Shown: one piece after another, positions 12,270-24,851 of the stretch
How positions within the stretch are numbered: the stretch's first letter is position 1
Layout: every line of letters starts with the position of its first letter
Assembly (NCBI GenBank): GCA_031841125.1
Contig: CM063110.1
Location: 28,391,626-28,455,625, forward strand
DNA: 64,000 bases
From: Acanthococcus lagerstroemiae
Taxonomy: Eukaryota > Arthropoda > Insecta > Hemiptera > Eriococcidae
Direction: 5' to 3'
Notes under the pieces: model-generated
Database searches by the model: none
What the model saw: only the letters and a program-made list of their open reading frames with translations
What the model was told of the DNA's origin: nothing
Made by a program: the position numbers and the translations under genes

Positions 12270-13800
12270 CATTCAAGCAATGTTACAGTAATTTATTTTC
12301 CAATGTATTAGGGAAATTTGTTTTTTACACTTTCGATGTTGAGGATTACATATTTCTAACGGTGGTCACGTAACGACTAATGAGGAAAATACGAAGCCTC
12401 GGTTCGTACCCGTTCACGGGGTCAACCATTTCGCTGGAGTAATAATGAGGTAGTTAGGTACTCCAAGATATGTAAGCATGTTCTTAATTACTCGTTAGAA
12501 CGTTTGATTAGGGTTTGCTCCTTAGCTCTGTGCAAAGTTGTGTCAGTCTAGAGAAGAGAGTGCCATTTTAGGTATGCGATAAGAAAACTTGCCCGAAATC
12601 ATTAACTACCTGACAGAATACTGACTTTCTAAGGACGAACCACAGCGACTTCTTCATCAGGCAGCCCCATAGAGAGAAAAAGAGAGCCCGGGGGGATTTC
12701 CACGGGCCCCCTCTCCTTCCAGTTCATTTTGTTCTTTTGTTAGATGGGGAAAAATTATAAGCTATGGGTTTAGAGGTTTCTTTCATGATGTAAGGAGTGA
12801 TCGCTGATTTGATGTACAGTATGATTGAAATTCAGGCCTTTAAAAAATATGGGACCCTCTTGAAAGTCGTGGCCCGGGGTATTTCCCCCCTCTCTCTCTC
12901 TCGACAGGGTTGTCATTACTGGACGAGATCGAACTTTTCCTGCTACGAAATTATTATTTTTCCGACTAGTACAGTATTTGAAATTCATTTATATTTTCAG
13001 TTCTGCCGACTAGTGAAGATCTTATAAATCAACCAACAAAAGAAAGAAAGTCATTACTCTTTTAATTGAGGTAACTGAGGCATCAGGCATCACTATTTCC
13101 AGTGTTATCTACGCGAAAACTTTTTTTTTCAAGTGACAGTCCTGAGTGTCTGACCCGTACCCCCCTTCCGGGTGTTTAATTTTCAGTGTATACTCCAAAA
13201 TATCTGAAAATAAGGGGACACGTAGGTACATATATGCGGATATGGTGGTAGTGACGAGTCCTCGAAAGCTTTTATCGATCAGAAAAATGAAAGAAATAAT
13301 GCCCTTAGGGGAGGAGGGCGGGAGCCTCTCTCAGTTAAGTTGGCTAGTTGGGAAAAGTTTGGGAACTTCGACCCCTAAAGCGAGAAAGACCAATTTTAGG
13401 CTGCATTTACAATTCAAAGTATCAAAAAAGAAAATAAAAACAAAAATTTCTCAAGTTGTTATCTGCCCTCGTCTCCCAATACGATATGCTTTTCTTCTGC
13501 GGTCATGAAAGACCGTTTTTCCCACTTTGTAAGGACTATTGTGAGGCTCAATGAGGCTACCTAATGAAAACTTCGATGAACTATATCGCCTCTCGTAAAA
13601 TTATGTTAGGATTTTTTAATACTTACTGAATTGTTGATTAGACTGTGTAGGACCCGTTAGAAGTAAGTAAGCCTCTCTAAAACACCTTAAAACACTGTTG
13701 CGACTCCGCTAGAACTAAGATAAGGCTTTTTAGGACTCATTAAATTTTTGATAAAGCTGTGTATAGGACCCGTTAGATTTTTAAAAATTTGTTCTCTTTT
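12270..13800. other. Non-coding stretch with degenerate repeats
   Basis: No supported gene. From about 13560 to 13800 words such as GACCCGTTAG, TAGGACTC and CTGTGTAGGA recur irregularly. Confidence 0.4.
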
Positions 13801-13826
13801 CGATATACTATGTTAAGCGACATACA

Positions 13827-14099
13827 AAGTGGCGTAGCCAGGATTTTCCCAAGGGGGAGGGGCGAAGTAAGATTTTTAAGGGAGAAAAAAATCGAGAATT
13901 GAGGTATTTTTTAAAAATTGCTGACATTCGAGGACGATTTTATGGAAAATGAAGGTAAAATTACTGCTCGAGCAAAATTTTTTCGAAAAAACGTGTTTTA
14001 AAGGCGAAAATTTGCCCATTTTTGCATATTGTACATTCAATTTGAGGTGCCTTGGAGGAGGCATTCTCCCCCTTCGCCCCTCCCCTGGCTACACTACTG
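13827..14099. mobile_element. hAT-type miniature element, family A, copy 2
   Basis: 273 bp. Left AAGTGGCGTAGCCAGGATTT, right CCCCTGGCTACACTACTG. Flanks GACATACA (13819-13826) and GACATACC (14100-14107) match at 7 of 8. It shares the internal words CTGCTCGAGCAAAA and CGTGTTTTAAAGGC with the copies at 372 and 57912. Confidence 0.82.
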
Positions 14100-14159
14100 G
14101 ACATACCGGTATGATCGTCTGTGCTAATCAACAGAAAAACAAAGTAATCAATCGTTACC

Positions 14160-14160
<1 letters not shown>

Positions 14161-14190
<30 letters not shown>
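14161..14190. repeat. (ATA)n microsatellite
   Basis: Ten uninterrupted ATA trinucleotides. Confidence 0.95.
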
Positions 14191-14191
<1 letters not shown>

Positions 14192-14199
14192 ATTTCATT

Positions 14200-16620
14200 T
14201 CATCGAGCAACCCTTAGAGCAGTACTTGTTAGGTAGTAAAGTGGGCTAAATTCGTGGGTGAGTGGTCTATTTGAAATCTGAAGAATCGCTCTGGAGCGAG
14301 TCTGCGTCCACAAGATTTTGTCAGATTAAGAAACAAAAAAACAAGCATCCAAGTCGACATCAGGACAAGCAGACAGGGAGATAGACCGCAGGTAGCTCCC
14401 TCTTCGCCTTCACAATGAAAAAATAACATCCAGAAGTCAAGATGTCATTTATTCTCCTTATCCTATGTCCACTTGCTTATTTCTGAACATAGGCTTAGGG
14501 TTGAAACCTAAGATCTTTGGTTCTCTATATACCGTTTTCATTAGCGCTGCCAAACTGTTTTCCATGGCGGAGAGAAGATAAAACAATTCGAAAATCTTTT
14601 TTCACATGAAAGAACATTTACATCGGTAAAAAACTTCTCTTTTCGGTAAAAAAAATTGATTTTTTGAAAATTTGGGGCAGTTGCTTCATTTGCCCTTGAG
14701 CAGCGCCCATACCTGTACTGGTGCACGTCTCTTGAAAATCTGAATTACAGTGTGTGCATTGTAACCTTCTTATTGACAATGGTTGAATTTATGGTTACAT
14801 GCGGGCACTTGTTGACTCTGTGCAAATATGAGACGCGGCCGGGGGGAGGAAACCCTTCATTTTGAAGAAACGAAAAGTTTTTTCGATAACGTAATGCATT
14901 TTTTCTGTTGCCGGGGGGGGGGGGGATCAGATGGACAAATGCCTCGATTGCCTCCTCGCCGGCGTCCATGCGTGGTCACGTTTCAGACTGTCTGGTGCTT
15001 GTAACTTAACTGTTTTTGAAAATTCCAAAAATTCCAAAAATAATTGTTCATGTTCTTTGGGCTTGAATGACTAATGTTGCGAACTTTGGCGTGACTAGAG
15101 GAGCCAAAAACCTAAGTTTATTCCTTCCCACTAGGACCTCTCAGAGTTCAAATTTTGAGCGGATGACATTCATCTGAGAACGAGTATCCCCCTCTCTTTG
15201 CTATCACTGGGATGGAAGAAACCAAGTGCAATAGTCACGAAAACTGTTGAAGTTTTTCTTCAGCACTATTTCATGATAATTCCTCGTGTAAATGTGGAAG
15301 AAAAAAAATGAGAGATTGAGCCGGAAAACAGCAGAGACTCAAAACCCCTGTCGAGACTAATTAAAGATCGTGAAAAGTGTTTAAACTGTTTGGACTTGTC
15401 AAGCTAGTATTTGAGACTTACTAGAATTTGTCAAGACGCTGTCAGAACTTTTCGAAGTACATTATGATTGATAAAGACGGATGAAAACTTGTTAGGAATC
15501 CTCATGGAATGGGGTTTTAGGCAGAGGGCTCAAGTTTCGCTACAAAGAATTTAATGTTAGAATCCCCTCTTTTAGAATGAGTCAGAAGAACTGTAGCAAA
15601 GTCTTGAAGTCTTTTAATTAGTAAGGCAACATGCCAGTAGTTGGTCAGCTCCTTTAAAGTGCCGTATTTGCCATTAGAATGGGAATAAAAATAATAGGCC
15701 ATTATGGCATGATAAAATTAAAGGATTGATCAACAAATTGCAATGATTACGAAGTATGTTGAAAAGTATTAATTTGATCATGATTTGGCATGGTTGCCAA
15801 TTATTGGTCACCTCTCCAAAGTAATTTCGCTTATTACAGCATGAAAGACCAAGTAAAACGAACCATGAATCTGAAAACTGGATGAGTGAGTTTTTATTGT
15901 TTTTTGAAATTCGACATCGATTTGCCAATTCTTGGTCGACTGAAAATTGGCATGAAAATTTAATTCGACTTGAAATTTTTGTAGCTTGTTGGTTTTGAAA
16001 CAGTTGCCAATTCTTGGCCATGCCAAATGGTAGTCAACTTTCAAATCGTGTTTTTGCTTGATTTCTCAATCAGAAATTAATTTATGACACAAAATATAGC
16101 ACTGGAAGATTTTCAATGTTTCCAATGGCAACTATTTTCAAAAATTTTTCGTAACAACGTGTCTTTGAATCCATAAAATAATAAAAACACAATTGGAACC
16201 AACAAAATCAATAAATACTTAGCATAATTAATTTTTTCCGTTCATTCCTCTTTTTTTTCGGCACATCAAAAAACGTGAAAAATGAGCTGGTTAAAACTTT
16301 TTTTACATAATCATTGATAACTTCTTAACAAATCACGGTTTCACAGCGCAAAAGGAGTCGTTTGGAAGATAGACACCTAGAGAACAACCTACTATAGATA
16401 GCAGCACTTACCGATTAAAATATTTCGATGTGTGATACTTTGAAGATTGACCGCAATTTGGCATGGTAACCAAGGATTGGCATGCCTTAATATAGAATCT
16501 TACTGAGATTTGTCGATACTGTCAATACTAACCAAAGCTTGATATTACTAATTAAAAGACTTCAAGACTCTGTTAGGATTCTTAAGATTTTTTTTCCAGA
16601 AGAGGGAATTTGAGTTAATA
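14200..16620. other. Non-coding stretch with GCCAATTCTTGG repeats
   Basis: No supported gene. Between about 15785 and 16030 the word TTGCCAATTMTTGG recurs three times with nearby GGCATGG/CCATGCC words, some palindromic (CCAATTATTGG). It may be a decayed inverted-repeat element. Confidence 0.4.
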
Positions 16621-16625
16621 TTGCT

Positions 16626-17169
16626 GGGATGATCAAAAAGTAACCTCTGCTACCTCGAAAAACCAAAGGGAAAACAAAATTTTTTCCCCCAAAAAATAAA
16701 GACATGTTTGTGAAGCTTCTGAGACAACACTGTAAAGATTTCAGGCGCGTAGGCCGAACAAGGCAGGCAGGGCAGTACAAAACAATGGAGCTACCGTTGA
16801 AACGTGTGTAAAAAATTGGAGTGCGCGCAGTAATACGTTTTTACACCTCCCTCGGCGCATGGCTGTGGCAATCGAATTTTTGCTCGTAGGAACGCCGAGG
16901 GGAACCCATACTCGCCCTCCGAGCGGACTTGCCGAGCGCGGTGAAAAATCGTATTACTGCGCGCACTTCAATTCTTGACACACGTTTCAAGGGTAGCTCC
17001 AGTGGCTCCATCGTTTTTGTACTGCCCTGCCTGCCTTGTTCGTCGTACGCGCCTGAAAGCTTTACAGTGTTGTCTCAGAAGACTCACGAACATGTCCTAT
17101 TTTTGGGGCATTTTCCCTTTGTCTTTTTTTGGTTTTCAGAGGTAGCGGAGGTTACTTTTTGATCATCCC
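16626..17169. mobile_element. 544-bp foldback element
   Basis: Two long inverted arms of about 220 bases: the left starts GGGATGATCAAAAAGTAACC and the right ends GGTTACTTTTTGATCATCCC. Matching arm words include AAGGCAGGCAGGGCAGTACA, TCTGAGACAACACTGTAAAG and GCGCGCAGTAATACG. Arms are about 85-90% alike, and the loop of about 100 bases is GC-richer. There is no coding frame. The AAAAAGTAACC end with possible TA flanks could point to a mariner-derived element, but this is uncertain. Confidence 0.8.
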
Positions 17170-20130
17170 TCGTAAATAGGGAAACTTGATCCCTCTTCCC
17201 ACGGCCTCATTCTGTAACTCTGCTTCTGTTGATTAATACTCTTTAGGGCTTTTTGATACTTTCCAGATTCTAGAAAATTCGTTCAGGCTTATTAGGAATT
17301 GGACCCTCTAATACTGAATGCTCCATTAGGACTCATTGCGATATAAATTTTATTAGTAGAAACTTCACAACCAACATGCAGCCAGTTATTCGGAAGTGAG
17401 GAAGAAAAATCTACAGCTAGAAATATGATGTTAGAGAGCTACCTGTAACTAACGAATTTTGCTATTTACTGCGCTGCGCAGTTTGTGGATGTACAGCAGG
17501 AAAACGATCATATAATCTACCTCTTCGAGAGCACGAAGTCTCAAATGTAAAGAAATAGAAACTGCAGATAGATATTTTGAAAGAAACGTATTCAATTTCG
17601 TAATTAGAAGTAATTCCAATTTCTCGTCTTTCCTCTTGCACAGAAAGTGTTGTCTAGTTCGAATGAAAGTTGTACCAATTAGAGACAAACACCCACCCAC
17701 TCTTTCACGGATTCTGGATGATGAAAAACAACACACGACCATATGGCAATCTTCCTATATGTATGCAGATGCCCAGCATTGCAGGCACAGCGTCGCGAAA
17801 AACTAGTTTTGACCTGCTTCCACATCGACTGTACGATATTCCCTCCTCATCCATATATTGGTATTCTCCATCCGATGTCAAAATCCGGCTGAAGTAAACA
17901 AACAAGCATCGGCAGTCGCTCACCTCACAAATTGGTGAACTGGGTGCGAAAACTTATTCGTGTTTAACTTCCGAAGGCGAAATTCAAAGTGAAACCATTC
18001 AAATCTCTTTATGATCGGCTCTGTTGGTGCTATGGTGCAGTATCTCTGGGCTGATGATAGAGGAAATCTATAATATAGCCATTTTTCCAGGGTGTTAAGG
18101 TAAAGAGGTCAAACGGGAGTATTTTAGGAATTACAGAGATACAGGTTGTAGTTGTTGGTCGATGGCTTCTTTATTAAGATCCGCATTCGGATATCCATTA
18201 TGCAAATTGAGAATCCGCACGTGAGAGGAATAATATCGAGAAGAAAAAGTGATATCTCATCTCGGCACCTTTGAATCACCAATCTAAGTACCCGTGTTGC
18301 GAACTAAAGTATCTCCAAGCGCCGGTTTCGATTTAATAGTGCAACTCGTATGCTTGGGCCCTTTTATGTTGGCCTGTGTGTAATGTGTATGTGGAGATCT
18401 TTAATTTGACTCTATCGACATCGACAAATCGACACACCCACCGCCTACTGACGAGTGTAAGTTATGCTATCCAAATGTTTTCTTCGTTTTGCAGAAATGT
18501 TTTTGAAGAATGTTTTATTATGTGCTAGAAATACGCACTGGCGGTGTAACTCATTTTGTCTTTCATCGTGGAAAATAAAGGTACGTGCACGCAGGGAGAC
18601 TAGCAAACTGAAGCAAAAAAGAATATTTGGACGCAGAGCCAGATTTGGAGGTAAAGAGGTCAAGGCTTCGGAGTATATCTGACTGGAAGGGACATTTGAA
18701 GGAATCACGTTTGGAAAGAAAGAAAGCTCTGATAAAACTGAAAATTATTCCCGGGGAAGAGTGCTTACCAGTTTCTCATTTTCTTAATTTTGTAGTGAGG
18801 AGGGGGGGGGGATAGAATGTGAAATCCATCCTGAAACTGAATTTGCGAAAGTCTAATTATCTTTAATTATTTTCGATATATTCGCTTCTAAAAAGAATAA
18901 TGGCGTTGATACTGCATCTCGACACCAGGTTTAGCTGTTAGAAAATTCCCTCTGCCCTTATGACCTGATATAACTTCACTGCGAACTCAGTATCGAAATT
19001 AACATTCGCTGGAGCGCACGCTTCGAAAAGAAATGGAGGAAAAGGTTGTTAGAAAACAATCATATAAGTGAATGTTGTACAACCGCCAGATGAACAGAAA
19101 TGGAAGACGGTAAGTTCAGTTGGCGTTCATAATTTCTCAAGGCCCTTGAACTCCGCAGTCTGCACTTCATTTACGTTTTTTTACATTTACGTCCTCCGTA
19201 CATGTATCGAAGCACGATATAGTTACCTGCGTGCGGCTTGGGCACGTTCGCCATATTATGATTCAAGAAAGTCGTTAAATACTCGGTGTCACTTCCACAC
19301 CTTTGAATGTGTACGCAGACGGTAAAGAAATTGTCACGATAGCGGTAGCCGGTACAAAACTGTTGTCGAGCTTAGAAAGTATAAATATTTTTCAAGATCG
19401 ACTACTGTCTATCGGTGTCTAGTATCCACTTACGCGTATCTTTGTTTGCATATCCTGTTCAGTTGTTTGTGAACAGCTCAACTACAAGTTTTCCAGAGGT
19501 TCTATAGCAATTTCTGCACTGAGAACGTCCTTCCTGTGCAAAATCTTGCGAGTGTTCAGTCAAGTCTCCCTACGATTTCAAAAATGGAGCGTCGTACAGC
19601 CTAGTACAGCAGATGAGATCTTAAATTGTTTGCTATAGCCGCAAATAGGGGGAGGAGCTTAGCCCCTCAAGTCCATTGAAAGTCTTTGAAAGGCTAAATA
19701 ATTGTAGGAGTGAAAGAATGATCAGCATTATTTTAATACTTGTCGGTTCCCTTCCCCTCGCACTCATGCGTTGAGGAGTGCTCATTAAATTTGCTGAAAA
19801 GTCTCCGCTGCTGATGCCATATCCGTATCCAGACGTCGTCGACCACTGCGATCATGTAACACGGTTAACTGGGCTTGGTATTGGGAGTAGACGGCCATTA
19901 TTCCTCCAAGATTTGTTACATTAGAGTATATTTTTCCTTCTCTATGCCAAATAGCCTCATAATTGAGTAAGCGACCCACGAGACACGCACAACACCGTGC
20001 TAATTCTTCAGATACCGGTGGTAATGTGTTCTGCGAATGTAATGTCTTGTTCCTGAAAACTGACTGGAAATTACAGATCACCGTATCTTTTGTTCGCTAA
20101 GATGTTTGTGAAGAGGGAGATGAAATCTGT
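17170..20130. other. Non-coding stretch
   Basis: No supported gene. A possible donor GACG|GTAAGT near 19109 follows a short open frame (NVVQPPDEQKWKT), but no acceptor or partner exon supports it. Near 19640 there is half of a GCAAATAGG-ended element. Confidence 0.35.
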
Positions 20131-20144
20131 TCATTGGCTATCCG

Positions 20145-20205
20145 GCTCTGGGAGTCGAACCCGAAAATGCGAGGCGAGCACGATTCCAGCTGATCACCGA
20201 GTGAA
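20145..20205 (-). repeat. tRNA-like sequence (tRNA pseudogene or SINE head)
   Basis: The minus strand reads GGTGATCAGCTGG (A-box-like), then about 25 bases on, CGGGTTCGACTCCC (a good B box/T arm). The acceptor stem does not pair well and the T stem has mismatches, so it is not a functional tRNA gene. Confidence 0.55.
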
Positions 20206-20569
20206 CTTTTTGGAAGTATACGCATGTAAATGAGCTAGTCCGTAACCTAACGTTACTTTAAATGTATTTAAATGTATTTTGCCCCCCCCCTCCTCTTCTC
20301 GCGTACTCGTATCATTTCCTGACTAGAATTCATTATCAAAGAACTGAAATAAACAGCCAATATTGAAAAGAAATGTTTTTGGATACTCTTCGAGGAGTGG
20401 AAATACGTGGTGCGAAAGGGCGCTCGCGCCCTATGTCAGTCAGTGGGGGTGGGGGGGGGGGGGGTCTAACATTCTTTAAATTAATATCATTGCCTTTGGT
20501 GTTCCACTGCTGAGTTTGTTTTAACTAGTTACTGCCCTATCGAAACATGTTCGCTAACTATCAAAATCG

Positions 20570-21300
20570 ACTAGCAATGGCTGCAAACGACCAAGCGCGG
20601 CCAATACCAATAAAATTAGAACGAATTTTTGTGTGCCTTTTAAGAATTGATTGAGAGAAGCCAAAGCTAATGAATAAAATGAAAAATTATAAAATGAGAA
20701 TTACTATTAACGACCAAAATCGGCCATAACGCTTAGCGGATGACAGAAATCGCCAAAACTGACGACAAACGTCCACTAACTGTGCGCAAATTTTTATGAG
20801 ATTGATCTATACGAACGATCCTGTCCGTCCAATGCCAACTAAATGTGATTAGAATTGACCAAGAAGGACCACAAAACAACCCAAAATTAATGTATGGTTC
20901 TTGATTAAAAACCACTGAAGTATTAAAATAACAATAAACTAGTAAGGCTGATCAAAAATGCAAAAAATCGTCAGAAAAGAGGAGTAGGGAAACATACTTC
21001 CCCTTCGTGCTGAAAGCTGGTTCCAAATGTGGATGCAAGCATTTTGTCTCAGTTACTAACAATTGAAGGTTCAAATTTCTCTCTACCTTGTCTAAATTTG
21101 CTACAGAAAAGGAGTGAAAAGAAAATTTAACCTTTTTTAACTTGACCAAATGTGACCAAAAATAACCAAAAAGATTGAAAACAGCAAGAAAGATTAAACT
21201 TGTTTGGAAACAATCAAAAAGAACCACAAAAACAAAAGCTAAAAGAAACTTGATTATTGATTAAAAACGACCAGTGACAAAATATGGCAAAATTGGCTAG
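20570..21300. repeat. Degenerate GACCAAAA word repeat
   Basis: Words such as AACGACCAA, TGACCAAAA and AACCAAAA recur every 20-40 bases. The same word family appears at 22030-22220, and its reverse complement (TTTTGGTC) at 5430-5700 and 23200-23830. Confidence 0.6.
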
Positions 21301-21785
21301 GGTTAACTGGAGCGTATACCTGAACCAAGAACGCTTCTTCTTCTTCAGGCGCCGTATCCGATGCCGGACTTTGGCGGTCGTGGTTTCTGACGCGCGACTC
21401 TCTTGGGTAGGTTAGTTGGGTAGTTCGCCGGTTGCTTTTTCCCTCCACGGTTTTGTTGCGTTAAAGTTTTCATTTTTTGTGTCGAAGAGTGTGCAGCCAC
21501 AGTTTGCTTACTAGCTACATGTTTCACGACGTTGAGTAAGCTGTTCACGACGTGCGCACACACAGTACCAATCGTTCTGATCCGGTGGTAACACACCCTG
21601 CGATTGCAGTGCTTTGTTTGTGGGAACTGGTGGGGGACAGACGTTCTATGTTTTCACCTCGCTATGTTCGCTAGGATGTTAGTGGGGTATTCGAATATCA
21701 CTAGCTTTATATGGATATTGAAATTATCGTCTATATTACCTTTCTCTTTGTGATCCCAAGTCGATCCCTCCTCCTCTCCTGGGAA

Positions 21786-21999
21786 CAGGAACATACCGAT
21801 GGGAGCAACTCCCCCCCCCAGGAATTTTTCACTCCGCAGTTAGGAAAATTTACCATTTCAGTCAGGCGGAGTTGGAAAAATCCAACGAGTCAAAAAGTTT
21901 TCTTTTTTGCTTTGATACTTGGGAATTCTGAGTTGAGTCATTGGGACTTTCACAATTCCCCCTCCCCCCCTCAAGGAAAAACTCTTCGGTACGTCCCTG
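21786..21999. mobile_element. Family B hAT-type element
   Basis: Left end CAGGAACATACCGATGGG, right end TTCGGTACGTCCCTG. The internal order (GTCAGGCGGAGTTGG, GCTTTGATACTTGGGAATT, GTTGAGTCA) is that of the family. Flanks CCTGGGAA and CCCGGGGG match poorly, so the duplication is decayed. Confidence 0.7.
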
Positions 22000-22219
22000 C
22001 CCGGGGGGAAACTTGACTACACTCTGGAGCTGAAGAAAACCAAATAAAACCAAGTCTGACCCACACTCAAAAATAACCGTAAAGAAAATCTGTTTAAACA
22101 GGACCAAATTTGATTGAAACCAACCTAAGCTTAACCCAATCAACAATGTCTGACTAAGAACGACCAAACCGGGCTCAAGCCAATAAACACAATCTGAACC
22201 AAAGGTGATCAAAAATGAC

Positions 22220-23160
22220 AAAATTATCAAATCTGATTGCCCATAACAACCAGCGCCGTGCCCCGTATGCACGTACTTTGATCGAGGGGCGGAGGACAAC
22301 CCCTGAGACACCCTGTTCGAGTGTGAGACCTGGGAGCTGGAGAGGCACGGTACGGTAACAAAGATCGATCCCGTCGGCAATGAGAGCGACGACGACGGTG
22401 TGATCGACCGTCTTGCGCCGGACACCTTGGTTCCGGAAATGCTGAGGAGTAGCAAGCGGATGGAAGTGTCGGCCTTTGTCTCGGCCATTATGAAGAAAAA
22501 AGATAAAGATAGAATGGTCGAGGAACCCTTCCCGCTCTGAAGTCAAACCGACGGTTTAGATTGTTCTTGGTGTCTCTAGTTCAACTTCGGCCAGACTTGG
22601 TTGTTTTTGAATGAAAATTTGGTGATGTTCGGTTGTTATGGTCAAATTGGCTCCCCAGACATCGCACTCCTGGCACCGGAACTACTCTTTCCAGTATCGC
22701 GTCGACGACCGAAGGGACTCTCGAGACTGGCCCGAGCCCTCATTTCGCCTCTCCTTTCTTCGGATTCGCGTTATTCTGCCACGGTCACTATGAGACACCC
22801 TACTGACCGAGGCAACGCTCACCCAGCGATAACCTGGAATTCGGGTGCACCACAGCCGGACTGCGCTTCTTTCCTTCATCTCTCCCCTCTTCGTCTTGGT
22901 ACGTGCGGCGATGCAGGAAGGTGGTGACCGTGGGATGAACCAGCTACGGCAGCTCTAGGGATGGAACATAGTTAGTTGTGACAAGTATGCGTTCGGCTTA
23001 GGACTGCTCGGAAAATGAATTGAGGGGCAGGGGAGAAACAAAAAGAAAATAGACTGAAAGAAAGAAAAGAGAGACACAGAAAGATAGAAATCAAAGTCGA
23101 ACTTGAACAATTTTGCCAGTTGGGAGGGGGAGGAAGAGCATTTTTTGGATTTGCCCCGGG
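22220..23160. other. Non-coding stretch, GC-richer
   Basis: From about 22240 to 22930 the sequence is GC-richer than its neighbours and has overlapping open frames up to 208 codons, but none shows a recognisable family, splice border or residue bias of a real protein. Confidence 0.35.
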
Positions 23161-23830
23161 TTCGGTTCTTCGTTTGATTCGGGTTATAATTATCCTCGGT
23201 AATTTAGGTTTATTTAGAGTTAGATTTGTTCGGATTTAATCGTTTTTAATACTTCGTTGGTCATTTTAGGTCAAGTTAGTGTCAAATCCTTTCGAATTCC
23301 ATTGTTCATGGTGGTTTTTTGATCAATTTTGATCGTTACTCGTTTCGTTTGTTCAGATTTTTTATGTTTCTTTTGTCGAATTTGGTCAGATTTAGTCGTT
23401 TCTGGTTATTTTATTCAATTTTAGCCGGATTTGGTTATTTGTGATCTGGTTTGAGTGGGTTTGATTATTTCGTGAGATTCTTTCATTTTTGATCATTTTT
23501 GGTCTTGTTTGTTCGAAGTATGATGAGAATATTTGGTCAGATGTATTTGTTCTGATCACTTTTAATGGTTTGAAATTACTTTTGATTTTGGCTGTTTTTT
23601 GCTCCCTTGGATCAATCTTTTGTTTTTAGTCGGACTTCGGCGATTTGGTCATGGTAGGACAATTTTAGTCAGAATTGATCATGTTCAATTAAATTTGTCG
23701 TGTAATCACTTATAGTCATGTCTTATTTAGTTTGTTATCGTCTTTTTCGGCTAATTCTGGTTAGTATTGGTTTTTTTTTTTTTTTTTTTTTGGTTTAATT
23801 TAATCGTTTTAAATCATGTTTACTTTAAAC
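23160..23830. repeat. Degenerate TTTTGGTC/GATTTGGT repeat
   Basis: Irregular repetition of TTTTGGTCA, GATTTGGT, TTGATCATTTT and GTCAGATTT over 650 bases, ending near a T20 run at 23771. It is the reverse-complement word set of the repeat at 20570. Confidence 0.6.
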
Positions 23831-24616
23831 TGGGCTCACATGAGGGTCTAAAATCCCAGAGTGCTCGGGTAGAAGGGATGTTCAGAAGAACGAAATACAG
23901 GGATTGGATTACGAGGGAGCACGGGCAGATAAAACTGTGTAGACGGATTTCTAAAAAAAAAAATCGACTATATTTTCCTCATTTTGTGGAATGGGAGGGG
24001 AGGGGGCTTTCAGTGATTAATCGCGAAAAAGTATCTTACCAAAAGACATGACTGAGCAAGCATCGTATCCATCGGGACTTTTAGTATGCTCATTAGCACG
24101 ACGTGATGAGCAACTATACCAAATGTGAAATTCGAATTTTTCATAGATGGCGTGTTCTTTCGATCTATAATCACCGTTCCGAATTAAAAGTTAGGATTAG
24201 ACAAAAGATATCGTTAATTTACCTTTAATAAAAGCGGATGAACGATTTCTCTGCGGATTAATTCATCCCCTACTTGACTCGTCATTATTTGTAGGCTATC
24301 AAATAGGAACTAAACGAAGTTATCCATCGACCCCGAAGATATTAAGACAGAGAGAAAGCAGATAATTTATAACCTGGTAGACTCTACTATGTGGCTATAT
24401 GGCTTCTTCGGGTACGACGAGTTTTTAAAAAATGCATTTTGTAATGGCGGCTTCCCATCAACGAGCGCACAGTGCACCGTACGTCGAACGCGAATCGACA
24501 ATTTCAAGTTGTTTTCTGCCTTATTAGGTTTATTATGTACGGTACCGCGATGTAGCATCATGCGGTGCTAACACAAAATAATTACATTATTAATTTTTTT
24601 TGTGCTTATGTTCCAG

Positions 24617-24851
24617 AAAGAGCCATAGTCAGGTTCGTTAGTGGCCGAAGGTGTTGGAATTGAAAACCGACTCTTCAAGATGATATGGAGGCAACTGCTA
24701 TCGCGGATGCATTGTACTCTAGAATAGTGATCATACCCGGTGGCCGGGACATCGAGGAGCGCCCGATTATCCTCATCGACGCCGAATTGACAACTCACGT
24801 CGCTAACGAACACTTGGACAAAGTATTGAAGTACTTTTCGTCCATATTCAG
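24617..24851 (+). CDS. SESTD1: SESTD1-like exon 1: 5'UTR end and start codon
   Basis: The acceptor AG at 24615-24616 follows a T-rich tract, so at least one upstream non-coding exon is expected. Coding starts at ATG 24685, chosen because residues MEATAIADAL align with the start of vertebrate SESTD1; an ATG at 24680 in another frame stops quickly. It encodes residues 1-56 (part) with the first CRAL-TRIO strand and the PGGRD turn. The donor is CAG|GTACCT after 24851, phase 2. Confidence 0.85.

Noticed and set aside
19062..19109. Possible coding exon ending at a GTAAGT donor
   Set aside because: No convincing acceptor upstream and no in-phase partner exon.
20145..20205. Functional tRNA gene
   Set aside because: A and B boxes are recognisable, but the acceptor stem does not pair and the T stem has mismatches; called tRNA-like only.
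22175..22546. Overlapping open frames of 123 and 208 codons on the minus strand
   Set aside because: No family motif, no splice context; the frames partly cover a family B element and a GC-richer spacer, so chance openness is more likely.
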